Virus record (IMG/VR): IMGVR_UViG_3300028840_002041
Location: 1 to 49,101 of that record
Reading direction: 5' to 3' (one strand)
Source: a virus
Length of the DNA stretch: 49,101 nt
Shown here: positions 40,901 through 47,694 of the stretch, one piece after another
Numbering within the stretch: position 1 is the first letter of the stretch
How the letters are laid out: each line of letters opens with the position of its first letter
Program-made: the position numbers and the translations under genes
Notes under the pieces: model-generated
Seen by the model: the letters and a program-made list of their open reading frames with translations, nothing else
What the model was told of the DNA's origin: nothing
Databases searched by the model: none

Positions 40901-42684
40901 GATATTTATATCAATATTTGCCAAGAACTACACTTCCAATGACTGAATCAGGTAGAGATATGGGTTGTGGACAATGGCCTCAATCAGCATTTAGTGAAAA
41001 TACCAATGTTGACGATGCTACATTTATGGCAAGAGAGTTTTTACTGGATGCAGTTCAAATGCCAGAAGATGCTGTAACACCATATAGAGATTTCTTGATC
41101 CAATCAATTCTTACTGATTGGTATCAAATGGATGATTCAGATTATGAGGCCAATGAGGCAAGAATAGAAATAACAACTGAAAGAATTGGAACAGATGCAG
41201 CATTTATACCTTCCAATATGACTTGCGTACATTATGATTCAAGTGCTGCTACATATAATACAATAAATATGAGTTGGGCTTCATCAGTACAATTAGATCA
41301 AAATGATTGGTTGTATTTTAGCTTGCCATCTAAATATGGTAGAATGTATCTACAAACTACAGTAACAGGAACTGTTACATTAGAAGCAAAGCAATTTGTA
41401 ATGCAAACTGGAGCTAATGGTTCATGGCAAACAGTTGGACTTCATGAAGATGATTTCAGCGGAGCTACACCTGGAGCAAGGAATGGATTGGTTGACTTCC
41501 CATTACAAAGACATTGGCATTATCAAACAGCAGCACTAAGTGGAGTTACTGGAATTGGTACAGGTTATCAATTCGGAATAAAGCAAACAGGAACAGGCAA
41601 TCTTGTAGTTAGTTGGGCTGGTATAACGAGAAGGCAGATATGGACAAGCGATATAGATTGGCCAACCAATTCAAAACATTATATACCAATTGAGATAGAA
41701 TATAATAGATATGACAAGTGCATATATGGATGTATGTTTGATCAAGCTGATTTACAGTATTCTATATTTTGTCTTGAAGATAGTGATGATTTTGATACTT
41801 CTACAGGAATATCAAATATATCATTTCAACAATTAACTGATGCTGAATTGGTACCGACCGGATTTGCTCACAATAGAGATGATGGTTGGGTATATTTTGC
41901 TACAGCAGACAAAAAGTATATGAAGAAAACAGCAAAATTATACAGGTGTAAGTGTACTGATCCAAGTGCAGATACTTGGACTGTAGAAGATTTAGGTGAT
42001 TTAGTAGCAGGTGAATGGGATATTCCAACAAGACTAACTGTTGTAAATAATGGTGTCTATGGTTTTACAGGGCCAAACAGAGGTTACTTTTGGGAATACA
42101 AGGATGAAATAAAGATAAGATTTCCAATAGCAAACTTTGGCGATAAGAAATTATTGGGAGCATTGAATGATGTTTCCCAAATTCTTAACTACATTGTATA
42201 TACTGATGAAGAAGCTCAAACAGTAGTAAAGGATAGATTCACTGGTACACCTTCAATTGATAAGCAATTTGATGAGAAGCATATTAAATCTATTGGCTTT
42301 GTAAGGAATCAAGAGCAAGTGATGGCAGTAGATGTAGAATGGGATGATGGTGAATTTTCTGGAATAGAAAAAGTAGGAATAATTAGAGATGGAATACTGC
42401 CAAATACAATCAATAATAATCTAATTATGTTTCCACAAATAGCAAGATTAGTAGGATTGAATGTATGGAAGTATGGAATAACATATAAAAGGTCAGTAGA
42501 GACAGTTTGTAAGTTATTACAACAATATCAATTATTTGATCAAGCAAATTTATTAACATCCAATATGAAGAAATTTAGTTCATTTGGATTGACTTCATCT
42601 GATAATTGGTTCATTAAATCCTTGACACTATCTTATAAAAGAAGAAACACAAGCATTACATTCTTGGAAAATAAAGAGGTATAA
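37951..42684 (+). CDS. Large distal tail / tail-tip protein (1577 aa)
   Basis: The start overlaps the tape measure stop (TAATG). Its position, directly after the tape measure, is that of the distal tail and tail-tip hub genes. The sequence is beta-rich throughout, with repeated D-D and T-I-T strands. Two related jelly-roll modules are visible: about residues 485-600 and 1095-1230, each starting Y-F-x-L-P-S-K-(F/Y)-G and including a W/D-W-x-K element. A middle region (about 690-850) has propeller-like strands. No enzyme motif is visible. It is probably a large baseplate or central fibre protein; hub function is inferred from gene order. Confidence 0.65.
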   Translation: MITVSTDFVGDQESNAPSPTILKLFLYKQWPGAITDYAAGSIKIAGDASDFFSVDDNVLLSTKDLNTEFTLATVTFVDADNKTTLTFDEAGDYSVKNTPGNDFVFLKFDATDYILKQSVGDIRKNYEVDSFGKLRPFQFNFSLLDDGDQFDLTGSSSSPQFLYKDSLLLSVSSVSLVGTDTEITFNEDLSGYTNALLKQYYVDIIDGNKRENKAKIKTPTVSSDKLEIDEDWSGDIEADDTVVIAIQNKFLVKFQMNIKGHASDEVNTFFGVIYPKNVTKANRRVDIISYSLLIDFNETYALKISDLTTEEIDIPGIPGVSIYEYEDGNIPKEKVVKVKYKHPSGKLQKIGGLKINSASVDTGSIIRILRFKHPDYFQWDGGSWVQKSSTATSQTLTAADGSTINCDFRPSDYPKRQDAEEFVFFDPVSKQQVSLARRGPAGIQFDSGEIAQLYTKFFKIWVDETYAAGTLTGLTDVSNDSPIEVVPDVTTAIAIYFVLPSKFGAIEFKGLRQPGDSLTARMSWEYSVPFGVDPACFESLTVTDGTSGMSQDGIVNITIPDDWGRLAKVGAAIETSSFIVRLKITAGTAYKKEFNQVIPYVVAEGQDGDKFTVKSENYRLGKEKDTYESSVIVRYDDTDGDTLNIANWKQCIPASDILSDILDKSGYGVTTDEPTYPGLITLPKETLNVWGKPYSSEERMPTAIHGLDGNETLAGSIFCAYKNQIFMLSSVTGSWSKIAEVDYYYTIKSIHYFELTEDAATRYFILAHGFKDVVPDDSILNTDHYEQPDQVLVRVDDLNTTPVARYTYTDNGGNLAVTTQSAGNGLIDNYNLFRSGAGLTTAAPTVTNFNAIGDVNATATVAYQFKSNSIIIPFPQMTLNLISYINLLSDDIFVGIDSLMDNIVYPGTDSPDYPEPFTMMPGYYGYLSSQTAVALFADIAFKHTLGQRGGLVGVHFSGLSSSPYGLYGQRYPDSPAAWSDNIRRYLYQYLPRTTLPMTESGRDMGCGQWPQSAFSENTNVDDATFMAREFLLDAVQMPEDAVTPYRDFLIQSILTDWYQMDDSDYEANEARIEITTERIGTDAAFIPSNMTCVHYDSSAATYNTINMSWASSVQLDQNDWLYFSLPSKYGRMYLQTTVTGTVTLEAKQFVMQTGANGSWQTVGLHEDDFSGATPGARNGLVDFPLQRHWHYQTAALSGVTGIGTGYQFGIKQTGTGNLVVSWAGITRRQIWTSDIDWPTNSKHYIPIEIEYNRYDKCIYGCMFDQADLQYSIFCLEDSDDFDTSTGISNISFQQLTDAELVPTGFAHNRDDGWVYFATADKKYMKKTAKLYRCKCTDPSADTWTVEDLGDLVAGEWDIPTRLTVVNNGVYGFTGPNRGYFWEYKDEIKIRFPIANFGDKKLLGALNDVSQILNYIVYTDEEAQTVVKDRFTGTPSIDKQFDEKHIKSIGFVRNQEQVMAVDVEWDDGEFSGIEKVGIIRDGILPNTINNNLIMFPQIARLVGLNVWKYGITYKRSVETVCKLLQQYQLFDQANLLTSNMKKFSSFGLTSSDNWFIKSLTLSYKRRNTSITFLENKEV

Positions 42685-42686
42685 CA

Positions 42687-43685
42687 GTGGCTGAATATGA
42701 TGATTTAAATGATGAAGTTGTAGGTGGAATAGGAAAGCATGCTTTTTGCTTAATCAATGGATACCAAATACTGCCTAATACCAGCTTTGAAAATAATACA
42801 ACTGGATGGACTGAGGTTGGATCAAGCGTTATAACAAGAACACTTGATGATGAAGCTCCACTTGGCAATTATTGTTTAAAGATTCAAGACAATAATGTCG
42901 CTGCTCAAGAGTATGTTAAAACTGCTCAAATTGACCCTTACAATGGAGCAACATTGGAAAATAAGCTGTTCTTATGTACATTTTGGGCAAGAGCAGATGC
43001 GGCTGGACACGTAACTGTTGAAGCTGTAAGTAATGATTCTGATGTCAATTTACAAAGTGTTGATGCCAAAATATGCGAAACATTTGAGGATATTTGGAGG
43101 CCACACTATTTCTTGTTTGCTATTCCAAATGAAGCTGATGCAACTGAGTTTCATTTAAGGTTCCATCCATATTGGTGGACATTTGATGAAGATGATACCA
43201 GTACAGGAACAGCCTATATTGATCGTGTCAATCTTTACAAGGTAGGATATTACAAAGAAATAAGACAAGCAACCTCTATGACACCATCTTGGAAGAAAGA
43301 GATTTCAGCAGATTATATAATGGGAGATGGTTCCAATGTTGAATATTGTGATGGAATGAGAGTTCAGCTTGATATGTTTTGGGACTATCTTGATCAAGAA
43401 AATGAATTGGTCAAGTCAGCTATATATGGAACACCACAAGTATTTGTTATTCCACATAAGGATTATGATTGGGGTATAATGTGTAAGCCTCAAGGAAATG
43501 ATAAAAGGCAATACTTGAAAAATAAATATATTGGCCATACAGCTCAATTATCATTCCTTGGTATTGATCTGTTAGGTATGAAAAACGCACAATTAATGGA
43601 AGAAAATCTTATTCCAAAATGGGATTTTAATTTCGCAAGTATGCATCTTGGCGATAATCTTCCTTGGAACACTTATACTGGTTAG
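42687..43685 (+). CDS. Tail protein with N-terminal CBM-like domain (332 aa)
   Basis: GTG 42687 has SD AGAGG at 7 bases. Residues about 28-185 fit a carbohydrate-binding-type jelly roll (ILPNTSFENNTTGWTEVGSS start; A-Y-I-D-R-V-N-L-Y end), similar to CBM4/9-like domains. The C-terminal half (about 195-332) is a separate domain with V-Q-L-D-M-F-W-D-Y-L and V-F-V-I-P-H-K-D-Y. It probably forms part of the tail tip and may bind surface glycan. It overlaps nothing and ends 8 bases before the next SD-linked gene. Confidence 0.6.
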   Translation: MAEYDDLNDEVVGGIGKHAFCLINGYQILPNTSFENNTTGWTEVGSSVITRTLDDEAPLGNYCLKIQDNNVAAQEYVKTAQIDPYNGATLENKLFLCTFWARADAAGHVTVEAVSNDSDVNLQSVDAKICETFEDIWRPHYFLFAIPNEADATEFHLRFHPYWWTFDEDDTSTGTAYIDRVNLYKVGYYKEIRQATSMTPSWKKEISADYIMGDGSNVEYCDGMRVQLDMFWDYLDQENELVKSAIYGTPQVFVIPHKDYDWGIMCKPQGNDKRQYLKNKYIGHTAQLSFLGIDLLGMKNAQLMEENLIPKWDFNFASMHLGDNLPWNTYTG

Positions 43686-43693
43686 GAGTTGAT

Positions 43694-44053
43694 ATGTCTG
43701 TAAGAATTAGGATTGCATTGCCAGGTTCAGGCTATTCAGCACAGTTAGTTGGAATAGCTGGAACCAGAACATCAGGTGAAACTAACTCTGGAACCTATGA
43801 TGCCCATTATAAACAACATGAATTTGAAGTAGCAGTTTCTGGAAACTATATACTTCAAGTTGATGCTGCTGGTGGATCATCTTGGTCAACAGATACAGAT
43901 TGGTCTGATGCTAATGGAAATTTCTGTTCAGGTGATGATTTAGACAACCACTTGAACGGACATGGTACTGGAACTGCTTGGAAAATAGCAACAGCTGATA
44001 TTGAAGATGGAGCAGTAACACCAGATAAAACATCATTTGCTGAGGATTTCTAA
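43694..44053 (+). CDS. Small tail-associated protein, paralogue 1, with C-terminal tag (119 aa)
   Basis: ATG 43694 follows AGGAG at 5 bases. A beta-rich domain (residues 1-95) carries R-I-R-I-A-L-P-G-S-G-Y and a C-terminal G-D-D-L-x-x-H-L-x-G-H-G-T-G-T motif. The last 18 residues are the tag DIEDGAVTPDKTSFAEDF. The protein is co-linear along its whole length with the next gene's product, indicating tandem duplication. Function is unknown; small fibre or decoration proteins are the best analogy. Confidence 0.7.
   Translation: MSVRIRIALPGSGYSAQLVGIAGTRTSGETNSGTYDAHYKQHEFEVAVSGNYILQVDAAGGSSWSTDTDWSDANGNFCSGDDLDNHLNGHGTGTAWKIATADIEDGAVTPDKTSFAEDF
43997..44053 (+). repeat. C-terminal tag repeat, copy 2
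   Basis: Encodes DIEDGAVTPDKTSFAEDF plus stop, with 53 of 57 bases identical by eye to 31444-31500. Four changes, two of them silent. Confidence 0.85.
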
Positions 44054-44054
44054 A

Positions 44055-44414
44055 ATGGGAAAAATTAGAATAAGATTGCCAAACTCATCCTATGCTGCCT
44101 ATCTAAAAGGTGTAACTGGTACAAGAACACGGAATGAAACAAGAATTGATGGAGAATATCAATTCAGATGGCGTGCTCACGTGTTTGATATACCAACATC
44201 AGGAAATTATACACTTCATTTAGATAGAGACAGAAATGGAACATTTGCTAATAGTGGAGATTGGTCTGATTTAGATGGTAATTTCCTTCCTGGTGATGAT
44301 ATGACACTACACTTAGAAGGACATGGAAGTGGTACAGATTTTACAATTGCTACAGCGGACATATATGATGAGAATGTAAGTCCGGTTAAAACATCATTTG
44401 TAGAAGATTTTTAA
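44055..44414 (+). CDS. Small tail-associated protein, paralogue 2, with diverged C-terminal tag (119 aa)
   Basis: ATG 44055 starts one base after the previous stop, with GAGGA upstream in the tag of paralogue 1. The same length and layout as paralogue 1: I-R-I-R-L-P-N-S-S-Y-A-A-Y-L at the start, G-D-D-M-T-L-H-L-E-G-H-G-S-G-T-D-F near residue 90, and a diverged tag (DIYDENVSPVKTSFVEDF). The adjacent duplicates probably form related subunits or a hetero-oligomer. Confidence 0.7.
   Translation: MGKIRIRLPNSSYAAYLKGVTGTRTRNETRIDGEYQFRWRAHVFDIPTSGNYTLHLDRDRNGTFANSGDWSDLDGNFLPGDDMTLHLEGHGSGTDFTIATADIYDENVSPVKTSFVEDF
44358..44414 (+). repeat. C-terminal tag repeat, copy 3 (diverged)
   Basis: Encodes DIYDENVSPVKTSFVEDF plus stop. 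The V-K-T-S-F and E-D-F core is kept; DNA identity to copies 1 and 2 is lower. Confidence 0.7.
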
Positions 44415-44429
44415 TAAGGAGTTGGAAAA

Positions 44430-46973
44430 ATGAAAAGAAACAAGATTTTATTTTGGGGCACAATTATATTTTTAGTAATGTTTACACTGATATTACTTCA
44501 AGCAGATTGTGCTGAGGCAAAAGGGTTCCAAACAGACTCATTAAGAGTAACAACAAAGTTTGAGGTTGGTAATAAAGGAAGTGCTATAAACATATTCCCA
44601 TTTCTTGAGAATATAACTGGAAGCACCTTCTATTTTAGCGCTTTACCAGATTCTGCAAGAGGAATTGGATTAGCAAGCAATTGGGTTCGTATGCTTAGCC
44701 AATCTTATCGCTTTAGTACTGATCCAACAGCGCCTGGGACTAATTATAGAATGTATGTTCCTTGGATTGCTGGGCAAACTGAGCCTAATATTTTTGTTGG
44801 TAGCTCAAATGCTTCAAATACTTCTATTGGTATCAGGGCTGAATCTTATGATAATTATGCTTTATACGGTCTTGTAGGTGGAAGTAGTTCTAATAGTATT
44901 GCCATTTATGGACAGGCTCCATATGGGATTACAGGTGGATTTTTACAAGGAACAGTATTGACTGCCTCAAGTACAGCCCCTGCTGTTTCTATAACAAGAT
45001 TGGCTATTCCTGGTGCTTATGATATGACTGGGCCATTGCTTAGAGTTCAGGATTCATCAACAGGTGATGGAACAACAGGAAATTTAATTGAAGCTAAAGT
45101 AGGTTCCAATGAATATTTCGTAGTTGGAAAAGATAGTGTTACAGAGGTTCAATATTTAAAGTTAGCTACACTTGATACAAATAAAACAACTGTAACTGGC
45201 GGAGAAATGGCCTTTGATGGTGTTTATGGCTGGATGTATGATGGAACAGAATGGTTAAAGATGACTTTTGCTGCTTCTGGTGGAGTTACAATTACAGAAG
45301 TTAGAAGTGAAATTGCTGATTCTCTTGATACATTTAGAGCAGATTCATTATTAACTTGGGTCACTACAACACAATTGGCAGATTCGATGAGCACTTGGAA
45401 GGCAGATTCAGTATCTAAGTGGGTAACATTGACTCAATTAGCCGATTCACTTGGTAACTTTGCGAGAGTTGCTGACTCATTAACAAAGTGGGTGACTTTT
45501 AGCCAATTAGCTGATAGTGCTGCTGCTATACGTGCTGCTGGAGGTGGAGGTGGCGTAACAGATTTTGTTAGTTTGACTGATACCCCAGCCGATTATACTG
45601 ATGATGCTGGTAAATATGTATTAGTGAATGATGCAGAGGATGCACTTGAGTTTACTCATAATCCATATGTTAATTATTATGAACTCGATGCAGCTAAAAA
45701 TCAAACAGATTTGGATTCAGCATTAACTGCAATAGAAGCAATTGTTGGTACTGATTTTGTTGATGTATTCTTGCAACCTGGGACTTATGTATTCTCTTCC
45801 ACAGGAGCAAGAAAAAATAAAATAAGGATTAGAGGTTCCAATACAAATGGAAAGCAAATATATCGCTCATCAGACCCAACAGGCCAAACAATTATTCAGT
45901 TTTCTGATGATATGAAAATATCTGGAAATTTTACATTAGAAGATGTGACTTGTACAGTTGTAGGTTCAGCAAGTGTATTTGCTATATTTTATATAGAATA
46001 TTCCAGTAATGTTGTTTATGATGTTAATTTTCGTAATGTAACATTTGCTGATGTGACTGGCAATAACCTTTACGCATCACCTTCTTGGATAAATAGTACA
46101 GAACCAGGAACGATATTGTTAGAGAATTGTGGTTTTTATGGTTCAATATCTACACAAAAATATAATGGTATTTATATTAGTGATGATGGAGTGCATGTAG
46201 TTGTTGATGGTTGTATTTTTCAAGGTATGAATAATGGGGCATGGTTTAATCATCCGGCAACAGGTTCAGCAACAAATGTAGAAGTGATAGTGAAAGATTG
46301 TATTTTTGATGAAAATGATATAGGAATAAATTTTGAGCCATCATTGATAGCATCCCCAGATTATCGTTTGATCAACAATGTTTATACCAACAATGATGAA
46401 TATGATATTGAATTTGATTCTGGTGTATTGAATGTCTTTAGCTATAATGACAAAGCTATGAAATATGATTTCACCGAAGGCAGTTTTGATTTTAATTTCT
46501 ACAAAGATGATCAAGTTGGCGCTATGACAGATGCTACAGGAAGCACATTTACTGCCCAAACAGGTTATTTATTGCTTGGTGGAAAATATGGAGCTTTTAC
46601 ATATAGTGAAGAAGCTCAGACTGGAGCCTATACAACACCGACTTGGTTTTATGATTATACTGATTCTACTTTGACTATTCCAAGCGATTGGCCTGGAACT
46701 TATATGTTTGAGGCTCAAATTTATATTGAAGAAGGAACAACAGATGATGATTATAGTTGGGCTGTTGATATAGATGGTACTCAATACAATGAAATTCTAA
46801 TAACTCAGGTTGGTGGAGATTATCATCACATTCCTATGAGATATATATTTAAAGCAACTGGTGGAGAAGTTGTCGGAATGGCAGTAAAGGCTCCAAATGG
46901 TAATTCTGCTTTCGATGTAGATGGTATAATATGGACATTGACAAGAGTTGGAGATATAAGCAGTATAAACTAA
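44430..46973 (+). CDS. Exported fibre-type protein with coiled repeats and beta-helix (847 aa)
   Basis: ATG 44430 follows GGAGTTGGAA, the start region shared with 8625 and 12368. Residues 1-31 look like a Sec signal (basic MKRNK, hydrophobic core, cleavage near A-E-A). Residues about 287-370 hold three units of W-V-T-x-x-Q-L-A-D-S with A-D-S spacers, a probable trimeric fibre shaft. VSLTDTPADYTDDAGKYV (about residue 380) is a common phage fibre linker. Residues about 440-690 look like a right-handed beta-helix with N-V-x-F-x-N-V-T-F turns. The C-terminal about 150 residues are a jelly-roll tip. It is probably a receptor-binding fibre; an export signal on such a protein is unusual. Confidence 0.72.
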   Translation: MKRNKILFWGTIIFLVMFTLILLQADCAEAKGFQTDSLRVTTKFEVGNKGSAINIFPFLENITGSTFYFSALPDSARGIGLASNWVRMLSQSYRFSTDPTAPGTNYRMYVPWIAGQTEPNIFVGSSNASNTSIGIRAESYDNYALYGLVGGSSSNSIAIYGQAPYGITGGFLQGTVLTASSTAPAVSITRLAIPGAYDMTGPLLRVQDSSTGDGTTGNLIEAKVGSNEYFVVGKDSVTEVQYLKLATLDTNKTTVTGGEMAFDGVYGWMYDGTEWLKMTFAASGGVTITEVRSEIADSLDTFRADSLLTWVTTTQLADSMSTWKADSVSKWVTLTQLADSLGNFARVADSLTKWVTFSQLADSAAAIRAAGGGGGVTDFVSLTDTPADYTDDAGKYVLVNDAEDALEFTHNPYVNYYELDAAKNQTDLDSALTAIEAIVGTDFVDVFLQPGTYVFSSTGARKNKIRIRGSNTNGKQIYRSSDPTGQTIIQFSDDMKISGNFTLEDVTCTVVGSASVFAIFYIEYSSNVVYDVNFRNVTFADVTGNNLYASPSWINSTEPGTILLENCGFYGSISTQKYNGIYISDDGVHVVVDGCIFQGMNNGAWFNHPATGSATNVEVIVKDCIFDENDIGINFEPSLIASPDYRLINNVYTNNDEYDIEFDSGVLNVFSYNDKAMKYDFTEGSFDFNFYKDDQVGAMTDATGSTFTAQTGYLLLGGKYGAFTYSEEAQTGAYTTPTWFYDYTDSTLTIPSDWPGTYMFEAQIYIEEGTTDDDYSWAVDIDGTQYNEILITQVGGDYHHIPMRYIFKATGGEVVGMAVKAPNGNSAFDVDGIIWTLTRVGDISSIN

Positions 46974-46992
46974 ATTAGGTAAGGAAAAAAAA

Positions 46993-47026
46993 TCCTTTTC
47001 TTTTAGAAAAAAAATACTTATATTTA
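46993..47026 (+). promoter_or_regulatory. Class I sigma70-like promoter
   Basis: TCCTTTTCTTTT (46993-47004), 14 bases, TATATTTA (47019-47026): -35 TTTTCT and -10 TATATT with a 17-bp spacer. It would drive the sulfotransferase and helicase. The -35 region overlaps a weak AAGGA/TCCTT hairpin with a T-rich tail (46981-47004) that may terminate the fibre transcript. Confidence 0.55.
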
Positions 47027-47060
47027 GGGGATCAAAAAAATATGGTTCCCTAAATATAAG
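47017..47060 (+). promoter_or_regulatory. 13-bp perfect inverted repeat over the class I -10 box
   Basis: CTTATATTTAGGG (47017-47029) and CCCTAAATATAAG (47048-47060) are perfect complements around an 18-base loop; a G-T and an A-T pair extend the stem to 15. The left arm contains the -10 box TATATTTA, and the right arm ends one base before the SD of the sulfotransferase gene. It could be an operator or, if transcription starts upstream, an mRNA hairpin near the SD. Confidence 0.6.
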
Positions 47061-47074
47061 CAGGAGATGTAGAG

Positions 47075-47671
47075 TTGAGTAAAAATATTATCATCACAGG
47101 ATTCCCAAGGTCTGGAACTGGTTATGTAACCAAATTTTTACAAGAGATGGGATTGAAAGTGAAACATGAAGTGAAAGATGAAGATGGTTATGTAGATTGG
47201 CACGAAATGCCAGATATTGGTTTCCATGCTGCTGATCCAAATAACCTTGTAAGGATAGTGATGAGGAATCCCATTGATATAATGGGTTCAGCTTTTACAT
47301 TGATGAATTCATCTTGGGACTATATGAGTGACTATGTAAAGGTAAAAAGAGACAAAAGCAGAAGTAAAGTACAGTGGACTATGGAATTTCTAATCCAGTG
47401 GTACAGTATATGTTTAGAGGAACACTCTCACTTACTTGTAGCAACAGAAAAAATCAAATTCAAATCTAAATTCTTCCATGATGTAAAAGAGTTCATGGAC
47501 TTGCCTGATATAACTACATTTAATTTAAGCAACAAAATAAATACAAGGAGCAATAGGGAATCATACAGAAATTTCGTTATTGACGAATTGAGAGATAGTG
47601 TTCCAGAAGAATTGTTTAGTGATTTTAAAGATTTAGCAGAGATACATCAAAATTTATTAAATGTGAATTGA
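47075..47671 (+). CDS. PAPS-dependent sulfotransferase-like protein (198 aa)
   Basis: TTG 47075 has SD GGAG at 8 bases. The N-terminus gives IIITGFPRSGTGYVTKFL, matching the 5'-phosphosulfate-binding loop (P-R-S-G-T) of sulfotransferases. R64-N-P-I-D and Ser72 in I-V-M-R-N-P-I-D-I-M-G-S fit the 3'-phosphate-binding element. The protein is shorter than most carbohydrate sulfotransferases (about 250-300 residues), so it may be a minimal form. It might modify sugars made by the cassette at 22837-30272; that link is inference. PAPS would come from the host. Confidence 0.75.
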   Translation: MSKNIIITGFPRSGTGYVTKFLQEMGLKVKHEVKDEDGYVDWHEMPDIGFHAADPNNLVRIVMRNPIDIMGSAFTLMNSSWDYMSDYVKVKRDKSRSKVQWTMEFLIQWYSICLEEHSHLLVATEKIKFKSKFFHDVKEFMDLPDITTFNLSNKINTRSNRESYRNFVIDELRDSVPEELFSDFKDLAEIHQNLLNVN

Positions 47672-47694
47672 GAAGAATAGAAAATTAGACCAGT

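Noticed and set aside
837-47026. Bacteroidota-type promoters (TTTG ... TAnnTTTG)
   Set aside because: A few boxes look similar, but the upstream TTTG is inconsistent and the spacing is wrong; a sigma70-like reading with 17 bp fits all copies. Strong SD use also argues against that host group.
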